Positions 50,800 through 60,904 of a stretch of DNA of 64,000 nt are shown here, one piece after another. The translations under genes were made by a program, and so were the position numbers. Below the pieces are notes generated by a model. The model was not told where the DNA came from, made no database searches, and was given only the letters and a program-made list of their open reading frames with translations. This stretch comes from Diploptera punctata (Eukaryota; Arthropoda; Insecta; Blattodea; Blaberidae). Numbering within the stretch: position 1 is the first letter of the stretch; every line of letters starts with the position of its first letter. Location: positions 427,501 through 491,500 of the forward strand of contig JASPKZ010007538.1 of NCBI GenBank assembly GCA_030220185.1. Direction: 5' to 3'.

Positions 50800-51150
50800 T
50801 AAAAAAATTAACGCTCGAACTGGGACTTGAACCCTGGACATCTGATTCTACGCATCAGTATGATACCAATTACACCATTCGAGTCATGATAAAATGCTGT
50901 TAACTGGCTTCATGATCACCAGCAATGTGTATCCAATGCAGAACATTCCTCATCTTGGCTATTTTTGAAGGGTGGCATCCAACAAGGTTCAGTGTTAGGA
51001 CCACTACTGTTCTCTATCATTACTATTATTATTAGTATAAAGAACATCAACATAAAAGGAAAGAACTGTAGACGTTATCATGGCTCGAATGGTGTAATCA
51101 ACATACTGATGTAGAATCAGAGATCCAGGGTTTGAGCGTTAATTTTTCTT
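50800..51150. repeat. Inverted tRNA-like pair around a LINE RT scrap
   Basis: The minus arm at 50805-50890 (CTCGAACTGGGACTTGAACC) pairs with the plus arm at 51078-51148 (GGCTCGAATGGTGTAATC, TAGAATCAGAGATCCAGGG). Between them 50965-51060 reads GGIQQGSVLGPLLFSI, a CR1/Jockey RT motif. The tRNA-like unit is a different isoacceptor type from the 34-kb pair. Confidence 0.65.
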
Positions 51151-51190
51151 TCTTGAAAACTGCAAGATAAGTTGAAGTGAACATACTCAC

Positions 51191-51351
51191 CAGAATGAAG
51201 AAATATATTGTCCCACATATGAAGCAGGCGGCGGCCCCAATATTGTGCATTACGCTACATGTCGATGCTTGAAAATTGGCCACCAGGGTGAGACCTAACG
51301 ATGACACTAAGCCCAAAAGCAGTGTTATCCCATTTATACACTGTTTTAATC
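51191..51351 (-). CDS. Host gene B (DRAM/TMEM150 family), middle exon
   Basis: A 161-nt exon after acceptor ACATTTATAG, ending CTG before donor GTGAGT. Two leading bases complete a codon; the exon ends in phase 0. It encodes LKQCINGITLLLGLVSSLGL, TLVANFQASTCSVMHNIGAA and ACFICGTIYFFIL, that is, membrane helices three and four separated by the conserved VANFQ...HNIGA motif typical of DRAM/TMEM150 (Frag1-type) proteins. The VANFQ motif is the strongest homology signal in this gene. Confidence 0.9.
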
Positions 51352-51510
51352 CTATAAATGTTCCTTTTAAAGAAATGTATTTCGATAATTCTAAGAACTT
51401 GATGTAAAAACAATTTGCAACTGAAATAAATAATCAATATTCAGTCATTATCTTAAAATAGGATCATTATGTCAGAGCAAATAGTACAAGGACTGTAGAG
51501 CAACATTAGG

Positions 51511-52069
51511 TAAAGTCTTTCCGCTCTTAGAGTGATCCTCGTCAAAACAAAACCTTGTGACCTGCTCGCTTTTCATTGGTTATAAACACCGTCGCGACGT
51601 ACGGTGTAGAAGCAGTAAGTATGTCCTCTGAATATACATGTTATTCTTCGCGAATGAAAGTAATGATTTTGAAAACATATAAAATATTCTAAAATATACC
51701 TTATAAATAATTACAAACTTAAATAGTTAATTCCATATGGATGATGCATTTGAGTAATGCTTCAGTTGATTCTGATGCAACAAAATGGCTGAACGTGTCT
51801 AGTCTTCTGTTACTGCGTCGCCATCTAAACTTTTAACACACAAGTGTGGAAAACCTTTGACTAGTGATCAAATAGTTATTTTAAATGTATTTAACAAGTT
51901 CAGTGAAAAATCTCACCAGCTTCCTTGTAATCTACCCCATTCAATAATTGCATGTCTTACATACTTCACACGTGCTCACTGTCAATGTGATAGTAATTGT
52001 GGCGCGAATGGCGGAAGGATACAATTGCGTTTGTTTATGTTAGAATCACTCTAAGAGCGGATAAGGTAT
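51511..52069 (+). mobile_element. Mariner/IS630-type deletion derivative
   Basis: Inverted ends CCGCTCTTAGAGTGATCCTC (51521-51540) and AGAATCACTCTAAGAGCGG (52042-52060). A partial N-terminal coding region begins at 51785 (MAERV, a stop, then HKCGKPLTSDQIVILNVFNK), resembling the first HTH of an insect IS630-like transposase. No catalytic domain is present. It lies 160 bp upstream of gene B's middle exon. Confidence 0.6.
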
Positions 52070-52116
52070 AACATTGCAGCTTGCTTATGCAGTTACGAGG
52101 GTTACTAAATCTAGTA

Positions 52117-52873
52117 AATATACAAAGAGGATCTCCCGACCTACGGCCGGGCTAGCGGGATAAACGCACGTGGCATAGTAACTGCACGGCTCACTGCGAG
52201 TCATAAACTCGCGCCGCTGAGATATTGAAACTTAATCGCCTGGCGAGACAGTTGGGTTGCATGCTTGTAAAGTGAAACAAGCGTTGTGTATTCTCCTATT
52301 AGCGGTGTTAGTTCATAGTTATTATGCCTCGATCTGTGTTTACAATACAGCATAGAGTATTTAAGCACGATAATTATGTGGAAACAGAGTCTTTGGACGA
52401 TTTCGAACACAATTTCCTCATGTTAATCCTCCAAATATAGATACCGTTCGACGAGTTGTAAACAAATTTAGAGAAACGGGTTTTGTGCTCGATAAGAAAA
52501 CATAGGTAACAAAGCGTGTGCTTACTGAGGAAAAAAATAGATGAAATAGGAGAAAGATTAGAACATACTCCAACAAAATCCCTAAAACGACTTGCACGAA
52601 AAACTGATGTTTCGAATGCATCAGCGTTTCGAGCTACGAAACTTTTACGTTTGAAACAGCAACTAATGCGTGTGAATGAAGGTTTTGAAGCAAGGTGCCG
52701 AAAATGTTTGGAAGTAGGAGGAGAACATTCCCAACATCTCCTGTCATAAGGTACGTGACATGGTCATGCACGAACCAAGTGACAGAAGTAGGAAAAGAGC
52801 CGTGCAGTTGCTTTGCGGCCCCATGCGCTTTTCCCGCTAGTCCGACCGTGGGTCGGGAGATCCTCTCTGCATA
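52117..52873 (+). mobile_element. Mariner-like element with HTH-only transposase
   Basis: Long inverted ends AGGATCTCCCGACCTACGGC (52122-52141, continuing with GCTAGCGGGATAAACGC) and the complement around 52817-52866. The coding start ATGCCTCGATCTG at 52324 gives MPRSVFTIQHRVFKHDNYVE, then after frameshifts RRVVNKFRETGFVLDKK, EEKNR and EHTPTKSLKRLARKTDVSNA. This corresponds to the two N-terminal HTH motifs; the catalytic core is deleted. Confidence 0.75.
52324..52700 (+). pseudogene. Mariner-like transposase DNA-binding domain
   Basis: The first HTH (MPRSVFTIQHRVFKHDNYVE; FPHVNPPNIDTVRRVVNKF) and second HTH (IGERLEHTPTKSLKRLARKT, VSNASAFRATKLL) are readable across two frameshifts and a stop near 52507. 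A related copy, broken by F1, begins near 62922. DDE motifs are absent, so at most it could bind its terminal repeats. Confidence 0.75.
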
Positions 52874-52939
52874 TATATTAGGGTAGCCTATTCGATAAGT
52901 AATAGCAACACTGAAAAACAAATTATATTTGAAGAGAAA

Positions 52940-53130
52940 AAATATACGCTCAGACCTCTGGCTTTCTATGCCAATGCTCTACCAACTGAGCATTTGGCGC
53001 TCGGGAATAAACAATGTATCAGAGAAAAAATGCTGTTAGATTGTTCAGGTAGCTCAGTTGGTAGAGTATTGGCATAGAAAGCCAAAGGCCCTTGGTTCAA
53101 ACTCCATTCTGAGCGTATATTTGTATTTTC
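52940..53130. repeat. Inverted pair of tRNA-like sequences
   Basis: The minus arm 52950-52995 (GCTTTCTATGCCAATGCTCT) and plus arm 53045-53120 (TAGCTCAGTTGGTAGAGTAT, GGTTCAAACTCC) are joined by the AGAGAAAAAATG block. The outer flanks TTTGAAGAGAAAAAATA and GTATATTTGTATTTTCAAAT are inverted. Confidence 0.75.
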
Positions 53131-53394
53131 AAATACACTTTGTCTTTCAGTCGGAAGTATTAAATTAATAATAAAAACATCGAAATTGCAACACTGTTTT
53201 AATCAGCGATCCCAGTGGTGACCATTGTAATCTTGTAGTATGTTGGTGAGTAGTCTATGTTGTATAAATCTGCAATATTGAAAGTCTCGAAATAGCAATA
53301 TTTTGTGAATACATTAATTGTTTCTCACATTCAGTAAGTAATACCGCCCTAAAAAGTGTTCAGTAGAATTTGTTTATAAGGTGAAATTGGGAAG

Positions 53395-53640
53395 TACTCG
53401 AACATCCAGCAAATTCACCAGACAGGAGTCCTTGTGACTAAAACTTATTCTCGAAGATCAAATAACCTGTACAAGGCATTCGATTTCAATCAAGAGTTGA
53501 TATAAAAAAACTCTAGATCGATCAGATGAGAGAGATATCCAGAAATGGTGCTGTAGATGAAGTTCGCCATATTCCAAGGATTTGGCAACGTATAGTTGAC
53601 TTGATAAGAGACTATAAATGAAGTTCGTAATTCTAGAGTA
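53395..53640 (+). pseudogene. Mariner-type transposase C-terminal fragment
   Basis: HPANSPDRSPCD with the last catalytic Asp, then NLFSKIK, and ISRNGAVDEVRHIPRIWQRI in another frame. It resembles the C-terminus of mariner-type transposases that carry the RNGAVDEVRHIP tail. Short, frameshifted, with no terminal repeats found. Confidence 0.6.
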
Positions 53641-53698
53641 ACCTAAATCAATTTTTTGATGTTATAGCAGTTTGCCATTATTTAGAGAATGCCCTAGC

Positions 53699-53760
<62 letters not shown>

Positions 53761-53770
53761 AGAGAGAGAA
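53699..53770. repeat. (GT)n(AT)n(AG)n microsatellite
   Basis: A short GT run, about twenty-three AT units, then an AG run. Confidence 0.95.
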
Positions 53771-53924
53771 AATAAAATGTTTAATTCATATTGCAGTTCC
53801 ATTTTATTCTGTTCTATGATTGATTTAGTTTATTTCTGAAAACATGTATCTTACGTTGTTTTCAAATGTGTGTATATATATTAACCAACCGAATTAAATG
53901 TAGCCGTGAGGACATAACTCTCCA

Positions 53925-54060
53925 CACATTTCTATCTTCAGCTAATGCTTTTCAATCATCCCCTGTTTAATCTACTTCCCTCAATTCATGGTTAATGTCT
54001 CTCACCTCATTCTTGATCTATCAACTGTGTTATCCCTCTGTTTTTCCTATGTCTAACTAC
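53925..54060 (-). pseudogene. RTE-like LINE 3' scrap
   Basis: Matches 15810-15930: TAATCTACTTCCCTCAATTC and CACCTCATTCTTGATCTATC are shared with the family's C-terminal and 3' region. Confidence 0.6.
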
Positions 54061-54239
54061 TAGGAGGAAATAATACTGATGGTTGAGATCTTTGTGGCGT
54101 TATTTATTAACAGATATGAATACTAACTTTGTTCTCTTCAATGTCATTATGTATTTTTTTTTCTTCGACGCGTTAATTAAGCACTCCAAGACCTGTTCAA
54201 AATTGTATCATAATGTGTCATTCTAATAAATACAACCTT

Positions 54240-54506
54240 ATTAATGGAAACATAAAGTGGTCTGCTCGATCTTCTGATCTTACCCTATTGGATATTTTTA
54301 TCTAGGGAGTTAATACAGATATTGTGTATCGAGATATTCCGACAACTCCAGAGAATATGCAGAACCATATTGTGTATGTTTTTAATTCAATTGAGGCTGT
54401 AACAGTGGAGAAATCAATCTCCTCATTCATTCGGCGTTTTGACATATGTGTCACTGAAAATGGTCACCAGTTTGAGCACTTAATGTGTATGTTCTACTGT
54501 TCATAA
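54240..54506 (+). pseudogene. Mariner/IS630 transposase C-terminus
   Basis: ARSSDLTLLDIFI (last catalytic Asp), a stop in place of Trp, VNTDIVYRDIPTTPENMQNH, then SISSFIRRFDICVTENGHQF and a stop. This is a common insect IS630-like tail (VYRDIPTTPENM). The upstream catalytic region is not recognised. It belongs to a different subfamily from the 9-kb DD41D copy. Confidence 0.7.
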
Positions 54507-55365
54507 TGCATATGGTTGTACTGTTATACAGGGCATAACTATGAACCGAAAGTGCTATTTCGGTTCGATACATCAGTGCTGTTATCCTCCCTCTACAGTG
54601 AGATTCGTGAACTATGCCAATTTCCTTTCTTTTTGTATCTACTCCCACTCTCCTTCCTACCCTCCCTTAGCTCTGTTTATAGTGCGCAACTTCCCCTTCT
54701 ACCTCGGAACTCTCAAATAAGCCAAACACGCGTTGAACTCTTATCATTCGATCATATATTTTCGTTGGAACACTTGTCTGTCGTCTGGAGGACGCGAGCT
54801 CCAAGAGAGCTGCGTATTTTGGGTTTGGTCCGGCAAGCCAGGGCAAGGCACCCTAGGCAGGACTAAAAAGTATGTATGAGTGGTTGATTGTGTAAATTAT
54901 GCTATTTCTGTTATTACTTATTGTTTTTTCTTTAATATTTGAATGATCAAGTTATGTATTTATTTAATTTCACTTTTCAACTTCAGACGTGCAATTTAAG
55001 CATTAAATCTCATTTTAAATAAATACTATCAATGTCTGATTATTGTATTTGTTAGCTACGCTACAGCTGTCTTGCATAATTCCCGTATACAAGCTTACTC
55101 AAAGTTATATGAGCTCCCTTTTTCCCGTCTAGTTTTCATGGTTGAAAATAATATATTCAGGTTAACCAAGAATCATAAATTACTACAGTGTGTTTTAAGA
55201 ATTATTATTGATTAATTTTTATGAATCTGGATAGGAAGGATGAATCAATCTTTACCTCTCATGGGCCCGGGCAAAGGATTAGAAACAGCACTGATAACTA
55301 TGAACTCGGTGCTACTATATGCACAAAGAGGTTGCAACACGGCACAAAAAGGTAGTAGATCGAAA
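54507..55365. other. Gene B intron, no clear feature
   Basis: 54560-54860 is less AT-rich and has a 116-codon ORF without recognisable domains, perhaps part of the mariner 3' region. The rest is AT-rich with no repeat identified. Confidence 0.3.
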
Positions 55366-55910
55366 CACGGCGCAACTAAATTCCCATTACAGACTTCTAG
55401 GGCGTGTAGTTGGGACAATATGAGGTTACGTTTAGCATAGGAACTCATGTCCGGAAACTTACCGTTTTTTCGTTACACGCACAATACCTAACACGCGTTG
55501 CTCTCTCTGACGCCTGCTGCTTGTCGTCTGGGTCCACAAGAAGGTCTCGATGTGACGACCTACGTCAACACGGATACGGTACCCCCGTACCATGTTCTGG
55601 TACACACCATTTCCAATCCTTGGTCCTGCAACATCCGCCGCACCCATAACCCGCCCCAGTAGGTCTTCCTCGAATGCTACATTAGTTTTGTAAATCAGGA
55701 TTTCATGTAACCCCATAGGAAAAACATTAGTGAGATAGTGCAGAGACTTTGGCACCGAAAATGCGGGAGAGTTGAATGTGTATTCTGTATTTTTTGTACG
55801 TGTTGCGGGAAAACTGTACGTTTCTGAACATGAGTTCCTATGTTAAACATAATCGCCTTGGTGCCCACTACATGTCTTCAAAATCTGTGATGGGAATTTA
55901 GTTACACCCC
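55366..55910 (-). mobile_element. IS630/Tc1-type element with long inverted ends
   Basis: About 100 bp of inverted repeat. The outer parts GCGCAACTAAATTCCCATTA (55373-55392) and its counterpart GATGGGAATTTAGTTACACC (55889-55908) continue inward to TAGGAACTCATGTCCGGAAA (55438-55457) and the complement near 55820-55840. Only a C-terminal transposase remnant is inside. Confidence 0.7.
55459..55755 (-). pseudogene. IS630/Tc1-type transposase C-terminal remnant
   Basis: Reads LHYLTNVFPMGLHEILIYKT, VAFEEDLLGRVMGAADVAG, IGNGVYQNMVRGYRIRVDVG, GRHIETFL. The VxxxMVRRYxxCxxVGGRHxExFL tail is typical of insect transposases of this superfamily. The catalytic triad lies upstream and is deleted. It is open for 98 codons, but only the last part of the protein is there. 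Confidence 0.7.
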
Positions 55911-56231
55911 GTATGGCAGTAATAATCCCACTTTATGTTGCCCTTAGCGGATATTTTACAACATATGACGAGAAATTTGTTTGTAAGTTCCAATCATATA
56001 CCATACGCATGCGCCAACAGACGCGAAGCGATTACACACTATGGAAGTCACCAGGAACGACAAGCCTTAACATATACACGATCTTATTAACGAACCTAAA
56101 CATCTTACCTAACAATTTAAGCACTCTAACCTGTAAAAGAACGCAACGCCGAAAAATAAATAAGTTCTGAAATTCTTAAGTATATGTGTACAGTTAATTT
56201 AGTACATACTCTACGTTGGCTGGCCCTCAGG
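55911..56231. other. Gene B intron, no clear feature
   Basis: No recognised coding or repeat sequence. It ends with the target duplication CCCTCAGG (56224-56231) of the next hAT. Confidence 0.35.
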
Positions 56232-56449
56232 CAGGGCCGTTGCAAGGGTGTATCAGCTGTAGTGGTCGCTATAGGTCTCGCACCGAGCGTGAAGCAATGA
56301 TCGGCAACGTTATGGGTTGGTCACGCCGACATATTGATGTTAACTTGACCAGATGGAACAAAGTAGTGACATTACCCAACGGCCACGCCAACGTGTCGGC
56401 ACGACAAACTGGCGAATAACGTTACCGGTATCGACTATCGGTTCTTGTC

Positions 56450-56702
56450 GTGAAGTGCGGTATTAAGCAAATGTATTTAAATCTAATCTCGTCCCGCCAC
56501 TCCCTGACGCCAACCTCAAAATCTCGCAGTGCTGCGCTACATTCAGCTTCGAGTGTTTTCGTAAGAAATTTCCTGAAGCTGGTGGAAATGATCGTAAGTT
56601 TTGATGCACCTATGAAGGAGCACTTACGACGTATTGGTGACGCGGAGACTCATTATCATTACCTTGGTCCGCAAATCCAAAACGAAGTGATGGAAATGTT
56701 AG
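56450..56702 (+). pseudogene. hAT transposase exon (N-terminal part)
   Basis: Open frame ending FLKLVEMIVSFDAPMKEHLR, HYHYLGPQIQNEVMEML, then donor GTAAGT at 56703. The 145-nt intron ends TTTTTCAG at 56847 and the next exon starts GTATGGCAATTAAG, completing a Gly codon. The sequence matches the DUF4371-type hAT transposases (HYLSxxIQNExIxLLG in relatives). The upstream zinc finger was not identified. Confidence 0.7.
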
Positions 56703-56904
56703 GTAAGTGAAGTAAGACACTGAGAAATACTTTTTAAATAAAGCTAGAAAATAAAATGTTTCTAATATCATACAGGGTGTCCGCGATTCAAGCACATCCA
56801 TTTCCCGTGACGCTAGTCAACAATTAGAAAATTCCTAAATTTTTCAGGTATGGCAATTAAGGTAGTCAGGAATCAGGAAGCTTTGCATTATACTACGGGG
56901 GTGC

Positions 56905-57478
56905 AGAAAGATCTGCATTTGGAACGGGTTTTTTAGTCAGAAGGAGGATCCTATCCGCTATCCGAGATATTAAGTTTGTTAGTGATAGGGTATCATTCAT
57001 AATTCTAAAGGGTAAACAACACGATTTTATAATTGTAAATGTACATGCCCCCACAGAAGATAAAGATGACAAGATCAAGGATGAGTTCTATGAAGAATTA
57101 GAATGCTTATTTGATAGCCTTTCACGATATCATATGAAAATTGTCTTAGGAGATTTTAATGCAAAAGTGGGGCGGGAAGATATATTCAAACCAACAATAG
57201 GCAAATTCAGTCTCCATGAAGATAGTAACGACAACGGGGTTAGATTAGTCACATTTGCCACATCAAAGAATCTCATTGTTAAGAGCACAACATTTCAGCA
57301 TAAGGATATTCATAAATACACCTGGACGTCCCCAGATGGAGAAACTCGGAACCAGATAGATCATGTATTAGTGGATAAACGCTGGCACAGTAAAATCATC
57401 GATATTAGATCAGTTAGAGGGACACACTGCAATTCGGATCATCATCTGGTCAGAGTGAAAATCAGTCAACGGCTATGA
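56905..57478 (+). pseudogene. LINE endonuclease domain, truncated
   Basis: Continuous frame with FIIVNVHAPTEDKDDKIKDE, KIVLGDFNAKVGRED, TFQHKDIHKYTWTSPDGETR, NQIDHVLVDKRW and SVRGTHCNSDHHLVRVKI. The GDFN, QIDHV and SDHHL motifs of APE-type endonucleases are intact, but the N-terminal Asn/Glu motifs are lost by 5' truncation and a stop follows at 57476. Confidence 0.85.
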
Positions 57479-59015
57479 GAGGAACAAACGCTAAAGATGA
57501 TTCTGTAAAATTTGAATTAAAAAACTTGAAAAATGATGAAATGCGGCAAGAATACCAAATCAAAATTGCTAATAAATTTGAAGTACTGGAATCTTCAGAT
57601 GACAATGTGGCAAACGACGAAGAAACTGATATAAATAAAGAATGGGAGGCTATAAGAGATAATATTAAATTGTCAGCATCAGAAAGCATTGGTTGTTTAA
57701 AAAGAGGCAAAACAAGAAATGGTTTGATGAGGAATGTGCCGACATTGTAAAGAAAAGAAAGCAAGCAAAAATGAAATGGCTACACGAGCCAAATGAGGTA
57801 AATTTAGAGCAATTGGGTACTATTAGACGGGAAACCACAAAGTTACTAAAGAGTAAAAAGAGGGAATATTTGAGAGAGAAGATTAATGATCTTGAAATGA
57901 ATGCAAAAAATAGGAACATTAGAGAATTATATCAGGGATTTAGTATAGAGAAGAAAGGGTTTCAGGCTAGAACAAACATAATTCGGAATGAAAATGGGGA
58001 TATGATCGCAGATTCCAGAAGTATATTAAATAGATGGAAAAGTTACTTTAATCAGCTATTAAATGTACATACAGAACAGGACATTGAGGAGGATAATTTA
58101 CAGACAGCAGAAATGCTAGTCGCAGAACCAATTGCATTAGAGGTTGAAATGGCGATTGAAAAATTGAAGATGTATAAAGCATCAGGTTCAGATGAGATCC
58201 CAGCAGAACTGATAAAATCAGGGGGAGAAAAATTGATGGACAAGATACGCTGGTTGCTTAGTATGATTCGGGAAAAAGAAGCTCTTCCAGATGAATGGAA
58301 GGAATCAATTATAGTACCAATTTATATGAAAGGAGATAAAACTGACTGCAACAACTACAGGGACATCTCATCACTTTCAACTTCGTACAAAATTCTAACA
58401 AATATGTTAGTAAGCAGACTTACTCCCTATATTGATGACATTCTAGGAGATCATCAATGTGCATTTAGAAGAAACAGGTCTACAACAGATCAGATTTTTA
58501 GTATAAGACAGATTTTAGAAAAGAAATGGGAATATAATGGTACTGTACATCAACTATATGTAGACTTCAAAAAAGCATATGATTCAATTAAGAGGGAGAA
58601 GTTATATAGTATCCTGCTGGAGTTCGGAATTCCTAAAAAGTTAGTTAGACTTATACGAATGTGTGTAAATGTCTCAAAGAGTAGGGTGAGTGTAGGCAAA
58701 CAATTTTCAGACACTTTTGAAATCCAGAATGGGTTGAAGGAAGGAGATGCACTATCTCCTCTACTATTTAATTTTGTACTAGAGCATGCCATTAAATCTC
58801 TAGAGAATGAGGAAGGCTTACAACTGAATGATATTAATAAGCTGTTAGTTTATGGTGATGATGTAGTACTACTGGCCGATGGCGAGGAGATACTTAAGGC
58901 CAACACGCACACACTATTGAGTAACACTAAGAAATTAGGACTGGAAGTAAATATCAGTAAAACTAAATATATGGTCAACGTAGAAATTCAGTATATAATG
59001 GAAATGGACAGCTAA
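57475..59015 (+). pseudogene. LINE reverse transcriptase with YGDD motif
   Basis: After a frameshift near 57700 a 440-codon open frame contains KASGSDEIPAELIK, NNYRDISSLSTSYKILTNML, QCAFRRNRSTTDQIFSIRQI, YVDFKKAYDSIKREKLYSIL, GLKEGDALSPLLFNFVLEHA and LLVYGDDVVLLADGEE. The catalytic motif is YGDD instead of YADD/FADD (TATGGTGATGAT). A frameshift at about 58990 ends the frame; the C-terminal VILYGCETWTLT region and a GRPRMRW block continue to 59635. Confidence 0.85.
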
Positions 59016-59643
59016 TGATAAATGAGGGAAATTTTGAGGAAGTGGCTGAATTCAAATACCTAGGAACAATAATCACAAATAGGAATGAGATGCACAAAGA
59101 AATTAAACATAGGCTCAATTCTGGAAAAGCGTGCTATTATGCATTGCAGAGACTCTTGATGTCCCAACTCCTTTAAAAAAACATTAATCTGAAAATATAT
59201 AAAACTATTATTCTACCAGTTATATTATATGGGTGCGAAACATGGACTCTTACTTTAAGGGAGGAAAGGAGATTACAAGTATTTGAGAATAAAGTACTTA
59301 GGAAAATTTTTGGACCAAAGAGAGATGAATAGACAGGCGAATGGAGAAGACTACATAACAATGAACTACATGGTCTTTATAGGAAGCTAGATATAATAAG
59401 AGCAGTTAAGTCTCGTAGACTTCGATGGGCAGGACATTTTGCACGTATGGGGAATGAAAGACTTGCATGGAAGCTTCTTGTAGGAAAGCCAGAGGGAAAA
59501 CGCCAAGTTGGTAGACCAAGAATGAGGTGGGAGAATAACATTAACTATGATTTGAGGGAAGTAGATTATACAGGGAATGATTGGAAAGAATTAGCTCAGG
59601 ATGGGGATGTATGGAGAGCTTATGTCAGTGAGTAAGTAAGTAA

Positions 59644-59852
59644 GTATGGCAATTAAGCGAAAGATTCTAGATGGTGTTCGAGCCACCAAATATTACGCCG
59701 TCACCCTAGATTGCACCCCGGACATAAGTCAGCAAGAAGAAATGACTTTGAGTATCTGCTATGTCAAAATGACGGATGTTCCATATGACTTTGAGTATCT
59801 GCTATGTCAAAATGACGGATGTTCCATAGTCGAAAAATTAATTCAGTTTTAG
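59644..59852 (+). pseudogene. hAT transposase, start of catalytic domain
   Basis: MAIKRKILDGVRATKYYAVT, LDCTPDISQQEEMTLSICYV: the LDCTPD motif carries the first catalytic Asp of the hAT RNase-H-like fold. A 50-bp segment (DFEYLLCQNDGCS) is duplicated in tandem around 59756-59830. Downstream 59853-60240 is degraded. Confidence 0.75.
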
Positions 59853-60624
59853 TCGTGAGAGATACAATTGGAGAAAGATTGACAAGAGTTGTAAGAGAAG
59901 TGTTGGAAGAAGGAGTACAGGCATGAGTGTTGCAAATCAACAAGCTGGCAGTGTTTATGCCATCTGCTGTGCATAGCTTGAACTTGGCCAGTTGTAATAA
60001 GGAAGCAATGACGTTTTTCGGAATAATACAGCGATGATACACTATTTTCGGCAATCACAGAGAGATGGAATATTCTCATTTAGAGCTGTTCTGAACTAAC
60101 CATAAAAACACATAGAGTTGTTAGATGGGGGTCTCGTATTGACAGTTTCAAACCTTTCAGATGCCAGCTGGGAAAAGTTTGTGGAGCGCTCGAAAAGATT
60201 GCCGAAACAACAAAGGATTTATCTGTCTGATCTGATCTAAAGCATTTTAGTAAATCGTTGCCTCAGTTCCTTCGAATTCGTTTTGGCTCTTATAATATGG
60301 TAAGATCTCTTATATTCCGTCAATGAGGTCAGTAAAGTTCTTCGAGGTTAAGGTATCCAGTTGGACGTCGCCTTTCAATAGATAAGTGGATTAAATTACT
60401 TCCTCAAAAACTACAGGGAGACAGGGTTCTCATCCACTATGTCAACTGCTAAAGAACTGATGACGCCAAATACAGGTGTAAAATATTTTTCGAAGACATT
60501 GTAGGCAATCCAGATGTTATCGCTGACGAGATACAAAAACAACAGGAAGAAGAAGAAATTAAAATTCATCGGAGAACATATTGTTTAAACAACTCACCTC
60601 ATAGGATTCATGCTTCCATGATAT

Positions 60625-60662
60625 CGCGATTTCAAACATAATCATGTTCATCGTCAGCCATA
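60625..60662 (-). ncRNA. Hammerhead-like motif, left arm
   Basis: Minus strand CTGACGA (60657-60651), stem II AACAT/ATGTT, GAAA (60633-60630), then the self-complementary ATCGCGAT. It is the exact reverse complement of the motif at 60731-60780. Confidence 0.65.
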
Positions 60663-60730
60663 ACTCCGACTGATGAAATTCTTCGGCCGTCAACTATTCT
60701 ATTGACGGCCGAAGAATTTCATCAGTCGGA

Positions 60731-60780
60731 GTTATGGCTGACGATGAACATGATTATGTTTGAAATCGCGATATCATGGA
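60731..60780 (+). ncRNA. Hammerhead ribozyme candidate, right arm
   Basis: CTGACGA 60738-60744, extra T, stem II GAACAT/ATGTTT with loop GATT (one G-U), GAAA 60762-60765, stem III ATCGCGAT (two-base-pair stem alone, or eight pairs between two molecules), H17 = A at 60773, predicted cut before TCATGG. Stem I TATGG/TCATG pairs four to five bases. GAG|GTGAGT lies 24 nt downstream. Confidence 0.7.
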
Positions 60781-60904
60781 AGCATGAATCCTATGAGGTG
60801 AGTTGTTTAAACAATATGTTCTCCGATGAATTTTAATGATTATACCTCATAATGTTTACTTCCCAACATTAATTAAATAGAAGATTAAATATTTAGAATC
60901 GAAT

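Larger units (their letters stand above)
56862..59643 (+). mobile_element. RTE-like LINE, 5'-truncated, in hAT exon
   Basis: Flanked by a perfect 14-bp duplication GTATGGCAATTAAG (56848-56861 and 59644-59657). It starts inside the endonuclease (SAFGTGFLVRRRILSAIRDI), runs through the RT to a C-terminal region and ends with a GTAAGTAAGTAAGT-like tail. It is the most complete member of the family also seen at 15.8, 28.4 and 53.9 kb. Confidence 0.9.
60556..60880. repeat. Near-perfect PLE palindrome with two hammerheads
   Basis: Left arm 60556-60692 and right arm 60693-60836 are complementary almost base for base around a small loop CTATTCTA. Each arm contains AACAACTCACCTCATAGGAT or its complement. 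The right arm continues with ATTATACCTCATAATGTTTA and ACTTCCCAACATTAATTAAA. AGAAATTAAA and AGAAGATTAAA at the edges may be a target duplication. It is inserted in the hAT transposase. Confidence 0.85.

Noticed and set aside
56216..56419. ORF at the hAT left end as a protein gene
   Set aside because: It begins in the target duplication and crosses the terminal repeat; it is non-coding transposon end sequence.
60665..60720. Second hammerhead in the centre of the 60.6-kb palindrome (CTGATGA at 60669)
   Set aside because: The CTGATGA is followed by a hairpin but not by GAAA; the sequence pairs with its own arm instead.
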